In this document: piece after piece, positions 39,380-50,215 of the stretch
Numbering within the stretch: the first letter of the stretch is position 1
How the letters are laid out: every line of letters starts with the position of its first letter
Source: Sphagnum magellanicum
Lineage: Eukaryota > Streptophyta > Sphagnopsida > Sphagnales > Sphagnaceae
Direction: 5' to 3'
Length of the DNA stretch: 64,000 nt
Assembly: GCA_021904315.1 (NCBI GenBank)
Contig: CM038920.1
Coordinates: forward strand, 15,562,001-15,626,000
Program-made: the position numbers and the translations under genes
Notes under the pieces: model-generated
Told to the model about the DNA's origin: nothing
Database searches by the model: none
Seen by the model: the letters and a program-made list of their open reading frames with translations, nothing else

Positions 39380-41403
39380 ACACCACGCAGTAAACCACAT
39401 TACTGGTGTAAACGCCAGCAGGGGCCCCATTCAGAGCCGCCCTGCTACCACCCCGGACCAGCACCCGGACGCCCTGCGTGAGTCGCACCGAGAGAAAGCC
39501 ACATAAAACTGCCCGTGGCAAAAAACAAGCTTGGGCAGGTACACCCCCACTGTTTATAGTGTCCACCCTTGGGCCTTGTTGATAGTCATGGCAAATGCGG
39601 GCCGCAACGAGAATTGCCGCCGGTGAAGAGTAAAAGGCATCCTCTTCGTGTCAGAAGGAGTGATGCTAAGGCGGGGATGAAAACATGTTTGCCCTTATCC
39701 AGTCCTGTGGCAATCTCAGCATTAATTATGTGTTGCATCAGCTTGACCACAATAAGCCGAGTGCCATTTGCAAGGTCGCTTGGCATATTCCGCAGCAAAA
39801 TCACCGGGCAGCCTTCCTGCAGGGTCAAAGTGTGGGGTGGCACCCCTGACATGCTGAGGGAGTTTAGAAACTCGGTGGGGTAAACCCCTCTCTGTTCGCC
39901 TTGCACAACAAAATTAGTGTTATGGTATGTGCGGCGCTGTACTGGTGTGCCGTCAAGTGTGGTGAGGTCAAACCGATTCATGATGGCGGTGTTGATGCTA
40001 TCAACATCCTCGTTCAGAGGAGTTAAAATGGCCCTCCGAATGATGTGCTCATTGCATGATTGCGAGTCTGTGAAGCGGCCAAGGTTGCCGTAAACTTCAT
40101 CCACCAGGCTATCAATGGTGTCACCCTGGCAGCACATGTCTTCTGGGATCAAAATAGCCTCCTCCCCAACCTCAGGAAAGACTTGCTCTGTGCCCTCTCC
40201 AATGCGCTACAAATAGTCTGCCCAAGCTTACTATTGTTGGGCATTGACCGCAGCGTTGGCTCCGCCCTATGCCAACAGCCTTTGAACACGCATGTTTTCA
40301 TGCAGCTAACACACTTTAACACGGTGCCAAAGGACTGCGGACCTCTTGAAACTGGCATCTGCAATCTGGCCTTTCTTGCCCCGGGGAACCACATGCAATA
40401 TCTGCCTAAAATCACCTCCCATGACAACAACCCTGCCCCCAAAAAGCATGTCCTTTAAGGCAGGGTCAACAACACCCATAGCATGCTAGAGCGTGCGGTT
40501 CACAGCCTCAAACACATGCTTGTGGGCCATGGGTGCCTCATCCCACACAATGAGGCGTGCAGCCCGAATCAAGGCCGCTTGTGGACTGTTCAGGGGAACA
40601 TAGCAAGCAGAGGAGCCACAAAGGCCTGCTACGGGAATTTTGAAACGTGGGTGAACTGTGCAGCCGCCCTCCAAAAGCAAGGCTGTAATGCCAGAAAATG
40701 CCATCGACAACGCTATGTCACCAGTAGAGCGCACCCTGCTGAGTAGGCACCCGTAGAGGAAAGTCTTACCAGCCCCTCCCAGCCCATCAACAAAAAAGGT
40801 TTTGTCCACTAGCCTGGGGTCATGGACCGCGTCAATGACATTGTCGTAAATGGAGCGCTGGTGCTAATTTAGCAAAGGCACATCCCAAGCAAGTTGTTGA
40901 GCTTGCCGCGTCACATTGTACCTGGCCCGCTCCTCGAATACAGCGGCATCCCCCGGGGCAGCCAGTTGTGCAAGGATAAGCAGTTCAAAATCCTCTAGGG
41001 TTTTCCCCCCTTAGGCCTGCAACAACTGCTCCACTTCCTGCAAGCCCTGGTTAAGGATGCCTGGTCCAGTTGCCGATTGGGCGTTACCTGCGCGACGCAA
41101 TCGGGGGCGAGGGGGGGGTTATAATCCAGAAGGGCACAATTATTCATGCTTACAACTAGCAAGGAAATCTGGTCTGCAATAGGATCCAGCAGCTCGTTAG
41201 GCACCACTTGGAGGAGCTTGGCCTTAGGTTCAACAGAGGCAATCCAGTGGGATTTGCAGCACCAATATATGTGGTAAGACTCATTAAATGAAATGTGCGG
41301 AATGATACTAAAGGATCAACTTTCTGGTACATTGAATCCAACAATCGACCATTCAATAGAGAAGTTTCCAAGTAGTAATTCAAAGAAGACAGCAGAGCAC
41401 AAT
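39380..41403 (-). pseudogene. Helitron PIF1-type helicase region, broken
   Basis: On the minus strand the SF1 helicase motifs appear in order: Walker A 'GLGGAGKTF' (about 40,785), 'AFSGITALLLEGGCTVH', Walker B 'LIVWDEAPM', then 'VVMGGDFRQILHVVPRG' (about 40,400), 'LHENMRV', 'LTPLNEDVDSIN' (about 40,010) and 'FAMTINKAQGWTL' (about 39,580). It ends near 'YTSNVVYCVVLQ' (39,372-39,407). Stops interrupt the frame after 'NRTL', before 'LHENMRV' and after 'KAQGWTL', and the last part lies in a shifted frame. The helicase would unwind DNA during rolling-circle transposition; this copy cannot. Confidence 0.85.
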
Positions 41404-41408
41404 TTATA

Positions 41409-42225
41409 TGTCGCAACCCCACTTTGGGCAAAGTGGGAAAATGCAACTCCCACTCCCAAAAGTGGAGACTTGGAGTCCTCTGGGACTCCCGAAAACTTAA
41501 AAGACGAATTGAGGGGTCAAATCTCCTCGCCTTAATGCATTTTTTATATCAATGAAAAGCTATTAAAGCGTAGATGTCCAAAATGGCCTCGCATTGCCCA
41601 TTTGGACATCTGCAGCCCAAGTTATGGGCAAAAAAAGGGCCGAGAGTCAAACTGTCAGTTTGACTCCCGACCACTAAAATTCTGGAATCGACCTCTTCCC
41701 GACGTCGCCTCAAGGAGTGCGACACGGAGTTGGAAAGCTCTCGACGACAGCTACAACTTTGGTTTAGAGCTCATCCCGATCCGAGCTCGGGGCGAGGAGC
41801 TGTGGCCGTCCAAAGTCCCGGGACTCCAACCCGGGACAATTTCGGGACTCTAACTTGGGAGTCTCGGGAAAAAGAGCCATTCGGATGTAGCCTCCGCAAT
41901 GAGATGCAGAAAATACTATATGGGGCAAGGTGGTGGCTTCCCCCGAGTTCGGGCCGTGGTGAGTCAAGTAGTCCAAGTTGCCCGTGGCTTGTCCCAACAC
42001 CCAAAGGTGTTCCCGAATGTGAACTAACCCTTTTGTGGTTGGTTTTGGATGCAGATTCGTGCTTGATCTTCTAATCCATCTTCCTAGTCTAATCCCGGGA
42101 CTTCTAGCACGCCCCTCTACCCCTCTTTAGTGCGAAGTCGGGAGCGCCTCTCAAGTCCAAGTTTTCCACAATTACACATAGTTGGACCCTCAAGTGGGTT
42201 CAACCCGGGACTTGGGAGTGCGTCA
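41409..42225 (-). mobile_element. Solo LTR (817 bp) inserted in the Helitron
   Basis: An LTR-retrotransposon fossil reduced to one terminal repeat. On the minus strand it begins TGACGCAC and ends GTTGCGACA (TG...CA), and it is flanked by a perfect 5-bp target duplication, TTATA on the plus strand (41,404-41,408 and 42,226-42,230). A relative, LTR copy B, lies at 57,369-58,285 in the opposite orientation and aligns over the whole length. No internal domain is present, so the superfamily is unknown. It inserted after the Helitron, and loss of its interior by LTR-LTR recombination is the usual explanation. Confidence 0.85.
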
Positions 42226-42230
42226 TTATA

Positions 42231-45200
42231 CCATCACAACCCAAACGAAAGGGAGGCTTGCAATATACACTTCCTTTGTGGAGGCTTTTTGGCCACTCCC
42301 CTAGCGTGCTTGGTGCAGGAAATCCTCCGTAAGGGCTCCCTTATGCCTGTCCCACAACCGCCCAAGATTGGTGACATTGTTGAAAATCAACAAGCTCGCA
42401 AAAAGCTGCTGCAAGCTGCTAGGCACTTGCACGCCAACAACTTCTGAAAGGCACTGGTCCCATTCAACATCATCTTGCAGCAAACCACGTGCAAGGCAGG
42501 AAGCTTTAAAAGTGGGATGCACAATTGTGGTAAACGTGTGGGGCCGGTGGGTAGTTTTGACGTCCTCAAAGCATGTGGCCCCTATAACGTGGGTAAACAA
42601 AATTCGCAGATAATAACGTTCGCCCTCTGAGGGTTGCACAAAGTACATGCGCCCCACAGTTCCCAATGTGACATGATTGTTTCGGCCTGCACCCTGCCGC
42701 CCCACTACCCTTTTCCGAAGGTGCCACGTTTTTTTGGATTTGCTCCACACTACGATTTCGGGATAATCAGGGTATAATGTGGTCAGCGCAGCAGGTAGTG
42801 GCGGTGCAGGGTCGTTGCTGTTGCGAGCCAAAATGGCTACAGCCGCGTATTCAAATTTGGCCTTTCGGTTGAAGTCACACCACCCAGTCAAAGTGGTGGA
42901 GTTGTTGTGCATCATGGCTTCCCCAACCGTGGTCCCTTCAGGAAAGTAAGTGGTCTGCTCATTAGGCAGATGAACAGCCAAGCGGTAAACATTGGGGTGC
43001 ATGCCGTGCAAGTCAAAGGGAAAAAGCCAATGGCAAGCTTCGCTAGCACTGACATGCTGCCCATCGAGGTAATTTTGGACTTCATCCCGGGCGGCAGGCA
43101 CATTGTTCCCATCGGCCCCACCTGTAGCCGCCTGAGGTTTTGCAGCCAATCGAACCCCAGCTTCCGGCTGCACCACTGCCAAAGCACGGTCGTGACCCTT
43201 GTAAAGGTATTTCACAGCCATGATGGAGCTGCAGACCTCAACATTGATGTGGCACTGGTACCGCATGGTCAGGTAGGGGTTGTACGGGACGACCCAACGG
43301 TTGTCAAAGACAAAGCCCGAGCTGCAAAGGGGAGGGGGCAACAGTAAGAAGTTGTCAGTCACCTTGGCGTCCAAAGGACGCCATGTGATGATAATGTGAA
43401 GCATTTGGTTTTAAGCTGCTTTGGTCCCTTTCTCGCAGGTTTGGTTTCGCCCTTCTTTCACATCATCATGCTTGAGGTGAAGTTTGGGACGTCTAAGAAT
43501 CTGGAAAAAATGAGTCTCCAGGGCAGACTCATACACAGACACTTATGGTCAGGTGCACAAAACAGCAACTCACTTGCCAAATTTCCAACAGCTACACTTA
43601 CGTGGGGTGGGTGAAGGTCTTGCCGTCGTCCCATCGCTGGTAGGTTGGGTAGCTGTCGATGGAGTCCTCAGTTTGGGCTGAAAAGTCTTGGGATAACCCT
43701 TGCTATAAGCCCCATTCACCAAGCAAGCACATGAGGGATGTAAAGCCCCACAGGGCCCATGCAACATGCGAGATGTCACAATGTTGTAAAGCTTGGGGTG
43801 GGTGGATTTGTCTGGAAGCTCGACACACACGATCCGGTCATAATCAATGTTGTCACGTGGCTTGTCCTAGCTGCGTAGAATGATCAAAATGTGACCGTGC
43901 GACAACCCCTGCTTCTGTCATTCTACCACATGGATGTCCGCCACTGTAATGCCCAAAACACCATTTTGCAAAAGGTCTTTGAGAAGGGCATTGAGGTTCA
44001 TGTTGAACACCCTGGATGTCAAGTCAGGGCGGTCGTTGGCTTCCTCCCCAGGCCTCAGCTCATGCAGAATCTCTGCCCAATTTGGGTTACATGTCATGGT
44101 TATGAATAGGTCAGGTTTCCCAAACTTTCTGACTAAGGCCATGGAATCCTGGTAGAGCTGGTTCATGTGGCGAGGGCTACTAGTAAAAATGGCTAGAAGG
44201 ACCACCATGCGCCCAAAGTTGGTGATGTTAGCCCCGTCTTGTTGCATGGCATCTACCATTCCTTTATATTAGTCAGCACGTAGGGTGGTTTGGTTGAGGC
44301 GCACCCACCGCAGTCGCTGCCCCTCAACCTTGGAGTACTGGTCAACCACCCACTCTTAATATAGCCTCTTGCCATAAGTGAACGTGCTATTGGTGGGAGG
44401 GTTGTGGTCATGCATGAAGTAAGCCGTGTATTCCCTGGAAGTAACCTTGCGAGCGATGCGCCTTGCGACAACTCCTCTCCCCCGGCCCCTACCCCTACCC
44501 CTACCACGGCCCCTGCCCCTACCCTTGCCCCTATTTCCACCACACCCGGGGTCCACTGTTGGCTCCGCATCAGGCTGCTGCTCATCTTCAGATGGCTGTT
44601 GTTGCTCATCCTCAAAGCTTAACCCATCCCCAACCGCAAGGGTCGTGCTAGTAATATTTGGGTGCCAACCTGGCTCTCCATGTGGGTGGAATAGGACAAA
44701 ATGCAAAGGGTCATAAGCATAATGGGCATCACTAATCCTCCATAACCCCCCACCCCTAGCTTGCACCCTGATGTCTTGTGGATCACTATCACCATCGCCC
44801 GTGAGTAGGCACAAAAGGGAAGACAAATCAGGCACAACCGGGACAGTTGCTTGGATGATGGAAGGAACGTGCTGTTGAGGAACATAGCAATTACGACAGC
44901 CAGCACCATAAAAAACAACACAAAATGGGGCACCAAAAAGTAGCCATGCAGCCACCCCATTCACTCACCAGGCATCAGGCCGGCCACCTCGCTGGATGTG
45001 GGGGCGTTGTAGCGGCGGTGGTCAACACTGCCATTAACACAGATGACAATCTCATAGTTAGTTAGGTCTTGAGGGGGCAAATCCATGGCTTGTATAAAGC
45101 GCTGAACATAGACATTATTCCCCAAAAGCATCTGCTATAGCTCTTGTAAAGTGCGACGATCCAGGTCTACGTTACCTTGACCGAGAGCAGCAAAACGGGC

Positions 45201-45690
45201 AACAACCTGAGCATTCGCATTGTCTATGATATACAACTGGGCAAACTGATTAGGGCTCCTTTGAGGAGGTGCCAATGGCCCCAGCAAATGATGCAAAACG
45301 CCCCTTATGGAAATCATACTGACCCCATTTGTGGGTGACTAGATGTTAATGCCAAAGGAGGCCATTTGCAAGGAGGAATTGTATTTTCGGATGTGCTTGA
45401 GAAAAGATACGGTGGTAAGGGGGAGGCGTGCATTAGGGGCAAGCTCAGAAGTGAGCAGGTCCCGCAATGGTTGAGGAGGAGGAATGGGGAAGAGGGCCTC
45501 ACAGCTACAAGATCTACCTTTAGCACATCAAAGGTCTGCATGTCCCCGTGAAGCCTCATCAGGCCAAATCATAGCTCGGCAATGCTGGCACTCAGCTATC
45601 CTACCCCCTATGTCAAGCACCAAAACACTGGCCTCATCAAATTCTAAAAGGGGGACGCAGGCTGCTATGTGTAAATCTTACTGACCTTGT
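42231..45690 (-). pseudogene. Helitron N-terminal/Rep region, broken
   Basis: Minus-strand blocks in order: 'HIRKYNSSLQMASFGINI' (about 45,400-45,350), 'ISIRGVLHHLLGPLAPP' and 'NQFAQLYIIDNANAQ' (45,317-45,200), a Gly-Arg stretch (about 44,540-44,470), 'NFGRMVVLLAIFTSSPRHM' and 'PDLFITMTCNPNWAEIL' (44,220-44,070), and 'QKQGLSHGHILIIL', which holds the HUH-type motif (about 43,900). A long open stretch follows (43,404-42,301, 367 codons) with 'NRWVVPYNPYLTMRYQCHI', 'VKYLYKGHDRA' and 'HLGALTEDFLHQAR'-like sequence at its end. In Helitrons this protein nicks and joins DNA for rolling-circle transposition. Stops and shifts break it in several places, one replacing a Trp just before the HUH motif. 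Confidence 0.85.
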
Positions 45691-45960
45691 GCCTGTCGAT
45701 GTCGCTCGCGGTCGCGGTCCCGGTCCCGCCGCTGTTGGCATTGCTGGTATGTCAACTGGGCACGGGCCTCCGCCTGCTGCTCGCGGTTACGGCGCCGCTC
45801 CTGGTCTGTCAGCCAAGCACGAGCCTCTATGTGCTGCTCGCGGTCACGGTCTCACTGCTGGTACCGCTCCTGGTCTGTCAGCCAAGCACGGGCCTCTGCG
45901 TGCTACTTGCGGTCGCGGTCCCGTTGCTGCTGTCAGGTTGCGGTGGACATGCGTTCTAGA
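45691..45960 (-). repeat. In-frame tandem repeat of a basic Helitron segment
   Basis: 'ctggtctgtcagccaagcac' recurs at 45,801 and 45,870 (69 bp, 23 codons), with a diverged copy at 45,744 (57 bp, 19 codons). On the minus strand it encodes repeats like 'RDREQHIEARAWLTDQER', rich in Arg, Glu and Gln. Multiples of three suggest expansion while the segment was coding. A charged, probably helical or nucleic-acid-binding N-terminal region is common in plant Helitron proteins. Confidence 0.7.
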
Positions 45961-46527
45961 TAGTTCCGATGGCGGTCAGCAACAGACAACTTGTTCCTGG
46001 AGGCGGCGTTCATAGTAGACGCAACGTTTTGTAGGATGTGCATGAGGAGCTACAGGGAGGTGAGCTGCACCGTCACCGATGGCTGAGCGGTGGTAGCCAG
46101 GGGCCTTGAATGGACTTGGAAAGTCCAACCCCCTGTGGGAAAAAGAAGGTGTTGGTCAACTAGTTCTGCTACTGGCAGTATGGTAGTACAGTCTATAGAT
46201 GCTGAGCATCTTTTTAGCCTTTTACTCCCAGGCTTGAATCTGCTGGTGCATCAGTTGCAGCTGCCGGAATTCGTTAGGTGGAGAGGTCTGAAGCCTTGGA
46301 GGAGAGGAGAACTGCCAGGAGGCTCAGAAGCTTCCAGAGCCCCCGGTCAAAACCTGATCTCCCCAGCCTGCCCCTCTCCCGTGCCCAGCCCGCCCGTGCT
46401 GGCCCACCTTCATTCAGAATCCGTTGCCACTATCCTGCCTAGAGCGCTGAGCTTGCGGGAACACAAAACCCCCTTCCCAAGCCTTGTCACAGATAGACTA
46501 ACAGACCAAGTGAATTAATATATTTGA

Positions 46528-47459
46528 TTGGGACCTTCGGTACTATTGAGTAGGAATTTTGTCTTTTAAAATCAAGTAAATTAACCCAACTTGTGCATTG
46601 TTCTCCTATTGGAAGTTTGTTGGCATGCAGGTGTGGTTTTTAAATTTGCATTTGTTAAATTGTATTTGTAGACTTAGTCCTCAACGACTCTTCATCATTC
46701 AAGTGCTACATTTTTGCCCTTCAAAGGTTCCTTGTTCTTGAAAACCTGTTGATTTTGCTACATGGGGCAACCACTACCACCAATATGTTCATTATTATAA
46801 TACCTATTTTTGCATCTTTAACATGTTTTTTTCTCTTGAAGCTTTTTGTTTCCTTGAAATATCTTTTGCATCTTAGTAAAACATGGACACTCCATCAATT
46901 TTATGCCTTCATGTGCCACAATGTGACAAGAATGTTTGATAGGTTTACAAGGTTTACTAACATGTGCCATCATTTTTACAACAACTTGCATTTGTTCATC
47001 GTGCTTCTTATTCCTATAAGTATCCACATAGTACAATATATGTTGGCATTGTTATTATTTTGCTACTTCACTCTAATAGATCATGTCTTAACCACTTGTG
47101 GAGTTGAAAATGTGTTAATGCACAATAAGAATTTCTTTTTTTCCACTACCCAAATTCACTAGGTTTTTAATGAAATGGGACAAAACTAACTAATATGCAA
47201 CTTGTATGATTTTGGTAAAAAAGGATTAATTGATTTAAACATTTTTAGCAAAATGATTTTTAGTCGTTTAAGATAATCATACATTGCACTAAATAATTTT
47301 TTATTAAAAAATATGGCAAGGATATATGAGGTTCCAAATTAATATGATGTGGAGTAATGTGCCATGTCATCATACCCCAAAAAAATAAAAATCCAAATCA
47401 TGGAACCATAGATTGTATTTTTGTCACGACATGCCATGAAAAAACTTTAATTTTTAAAA
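46528..47459. other. AT-rich DNA beyond the Helitron, no gene seen
   Basis: A plus-strand open frame at 46,749-47,162 has a Leu/Phe/Ile-rich low-complexity composition expected of AT-rich DNA. I do not call it a gene. No other structure is seen. Confidence 0.4.
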
Positions 47460-47605
47460 AAAAATTGGTCAAAAGAATTTGACATTATTTCACCATGATG
47501 TACATGGTTGTAAATTGCATTTGCAAGGAATACATTATGCTCGCATTCATCAAGGATTGAACCCAAGACCTCGTGGAAACACACCAAGGTTTTAACCACC
47601 AACCC
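47460..47605 (-). mobile_element. SINE-like element with tRNA-type box A and box B
   Basis: On the minus strand 'tggttaaaaccttgg' (47,598-47,584) resembles an RNA polymerase III box A, and 'gggttcaatcc' (47,564-47,554) is a good box B about 20 nt further on. A roughly 100-nt body runs into T- and A-rich sequence near 47,460. This is the layout of a tRNA-derived plant SINE. No tRNA cloverleaf could be formed with confidence and no target duplication was found. Confidence 0.4.
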
Positions 47606-49530
47606 ACTTCAAAACTTTATTGACAAAGAAAAAAAGTTTAAGTTTATTGTGTTTGGCATGAAATTGTTTAAGAAATTCAAACTTTAACATATGTTTTCTT
47701 TTTCAATGTTTTTTCAAATGCTATAAATGAAAACATGATCTTGAAGCTTATTCAATAATGCATTAAAAAAATCAAAATTTAACCAAATTCAATTTAAAAG
47801 GTTAAAAAAAAACTTAAAATTACATGTCATGAATAAATTTATAAATTTCTTTTTGTTTACATTGACCTTGAATCTTTGTAAATTCAATGTCAATTCAAAA
47901 ATGTATTCATTGAATCTTTTATAATTTTATTTTCAATACATAAATTATTTCTAATTTTTATAAAATTGCAAGTTTTTATTTTCTCCAATATGATTAAGTA
48001 CAAATTATTTATTTATTTTTGCAATGTTGCTAAAATGGTAATCATCCATAAGAAAATTACCACATTTGGTTGTAAACAAGTTGTGTAGTTGGAAACTTGT
48101 TAAAATTCTTTAGTATTATGGTTGCTTACTATATTTTATTATAAAAATTTGATACTATATATTTTTAATTTGCCAAAAAAAAAATTCTCTCAAAAAAATC
48201 CTTTCTTGATGTTGTTTCCCTTATAAAATTGGTAAAAATTAACCACAAGAATAAACATTAATTAAGTAGTCAATATAGCCATTTAATTAGCAAGACCATA
48301 TTTGTTTAACAAGATGAAACATGCATTACAAATGATTAATTACACAACTTTGAAAAAAAAATCACAACATATTATTCCCTTTTTTTAATGATGTAAAAAT
48401 CTTGTTTACATTTTTTTTTCCTTTGTAAAAGTAAAAGAAATTTAATTTCGTGCAATTCTAGATTTAAATAGTTGGATAACCACCCCCCCCCCCCCCTCCC
48501 CCCCCACAACCAACATGTTGTTTGTTTTTGAATTTTCCTAACTTAACAATTCTTGTTGAGGAAAAAATGAAAACAATAGTGAAAATTCAAGGAAAAACGA
48601 AAACTACAAAAATATTGCAAAAAAATTTGAAAGAAAAATGGTTCTTCTTAATGAGTAAAAGTTTAAGAATAATCATAATAATTCTAACATTTAACACATA
48701 AACAATTCGAACATCAATTTTTATTTTAAGTTCAATCTTTGAAATCATTATAAACCTTATCCATTTTTTTGAAATTTAAAAAAATATATTAATGATGTAA
48801 TTGAATTTCTTTTGTGGTGAATTTTCATCATTTTGCAAACATTAAAAAAGCCATCAACATCAGCAAAAAATTAACAATTTAAAAAAATTACATCATTATT
48901 TTTTTACATGATGTAATTTTACAATGGATTATAGGACTTGTTGCCAAAATATATAATATTTTCACAAATTTGTAATTCGATATATGGTTTATAGCCAAAA
49001 AAATTTTAAATTGTCTTTTAAATGATTTTGAAAAAAAATTTAAAAATTAAAAAATCAATGATGTCATTATTATTATCATCATTTATAATGCATTCATTTA
49101 TTTGATTTTTTGAATGAAAATTAAAAATTCATCTTTAAATATTTGAACATAAACATGAAACAAAACAAGTTAAATGTTTTTGATAAATCATTTAAATAAT
49201 AATAATAGTTCTATAATATTGATAATTTTCCATAATAATAATAATATTATTATTAAAAATTAAAAATTTTAATCATTGATTTTAACATGATTTTTTTCTT
49301 TCATGCACTAAGAGAAAAAAATGGGGAACAAATTAGGGATTTTTTTGGGGGTTTTTTGGGTGTGGCATCATGAACATTCATAATAATAAACTTGTCCATG
49401 ATGCTTAAAACAAGCTAGGGGAAAAACATACATTCCAATTTTACGTAAATGTACCAGAATTTAATATATTAACAAATTATAATTTAGATGTTTATATGCA
49501 TCCAAAACTTTGTATGTATGAACATTTTGA
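47606..49530. other. Very AT-rich DNA, no gene seen
   Basis: About 1.9 kb dominated by A- and T-runs and 'aataataat' words, interrupted by a poly-C tract (see separate entry). No open frame longer than expected by chance and no transposon domain are seen. Confidence 0.5.
48483..48505 (+). repeat. Poly-C tract (14 C, T, 8 C)
   Basis: A run of 14 C, a single T and 8 more C stands in otherwise extremely AT-rich DNA. The opposite strand is a G-run able to form a quadruplex. Exact length is prone to sequencing error. Confidence 0.85.
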
Positions 49531-49534
49531 ACTA

Positions 49535-50215
49535 ATCACTAACCCATTCAAATATAAATGTGAAACTTGCCAAATTTTTATACGTCCATTTTATAAAAAT
49601 GTGGTGAATGCAAAATGAAATTCATGAGTAATGGACTTAACAAGATTAAAATGAATGATTCAACTCATATGTAATAGTTTAATTTAAATGTGAAAATTTT
49701 CACTAACCCATTCAAGTATAAACATGAAGCATTAAGTTATTATGTGTCTTTCAATATAGTAAATGCAATATGCAACATTTGAATAGTGGTTTCAATAGGT
49801 TCAATGTGGAAGATTCGACTCATGTAAAGATGTTGATAATTCAAAAAATGTGAAAATTTCACTAAGCCATTCAAGTATAATTACAAAATATTGATTTGCA
49901 TGTGTTTTATTATATTATAATAAGTGTAAAATGAAAATTGTGAATAATGATTTTAACATAGTAAAAGAAAATGGTTCAACTCATGTACACATGTTGATAA
50001 TTGAAGAAATATGAAAAAAATCACTGATTCATTCCAATATAAATGTGGGGTTTAAAATTGTTACATGTGTTTTAATAAATTATCATAAGTGTAAAATGCA
50101 ACTTCTAAATAATGGTTTCAACATGTTAAAATTGATGGTTTAGCTCATGTACCATGTTGATAGTTGAAAAAATGTCAAAAAAATCATTAACCCATTATAA
50201 TGCATTGTGTAGATA
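49535..50215 (+). repeat. AT-rich satellite array, 159-164-bp monomer
   Basis: The key word 'aacccattca' or a close variant recurs at 49,541, 49,705, 49,864, 50,026 and 50,189, giving intervals of 164, 159, 162 and 163 bp. Between them each monomer carries 'tgtgtttta'-like, 'aatgcaa'-like, 'gttcaactcatgta'-like and 'gttgataattgaa'-like blocks in the same order. Four full monomers and a partial fifth are present, well diverged from one another. The monomer length is near one nucleosome repeat. Confidence 0.8.

Larger units (their letters stand above)
39033..46527 (-). mobile_element. Autonomous-type Helitron, degraded, about 7.5 kb
   Basis: On the minus strand the element has the order typical of plant Helitrons: a basic N-terminal region, the Helitron N-terminal/Rep region with an HUH motif, a central conserved region and a PIF1-type helicase. 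The proposed 5' end (46,527) reads A|TCAAATATATT. The proposed 3' end (39,033) reads TTAG|T, one change from the CTRR consensus, and lies 11 nt beyond a perfect 7-bp hairpin (39,044-39,067). Insertion between A and T fits Helitrons. The reading frame is broken by several stops and shifts, and a solo LTR interrupts the Rep-helicase interval. The 3' end is better supported than the 5' end. Confidence 0.75.

Noticed and set aside
39096-39506. Plus-strand open frame of 136 codons, Pro/Ser/His-rich
   Set aside because: It overlaps the minus-strand helicase C-terminus and the Helitron 3' region, with no recognised domain.
42907-43347. Plus-strand open frame of 146 codons
   Set aside because: It is antisense to the longest Helitron open stretch, which carries recognised motifs on the minus strand.
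46749-47162. Plus-strand open frame of 137 codons, apparently membrane-like
   Set aside because: The Leu/Phe/Ile richness is what AT-rich DNA gives in any open frame. No start context, splice signal or similarity supports a gene.
47460-47605. True tRNA gene
   Set aside because: Box A- and B-like motifs are present but no acceptor, D, anticodon and T stems can be formed together, so a SINE-like head is more likely.
49535-50215. CRISPR-like array
   Set aside because: Whole monomers are repeated with gradual divergence. There are no short identical repeats with unique spacers, and the window is plant nuclear DNA.
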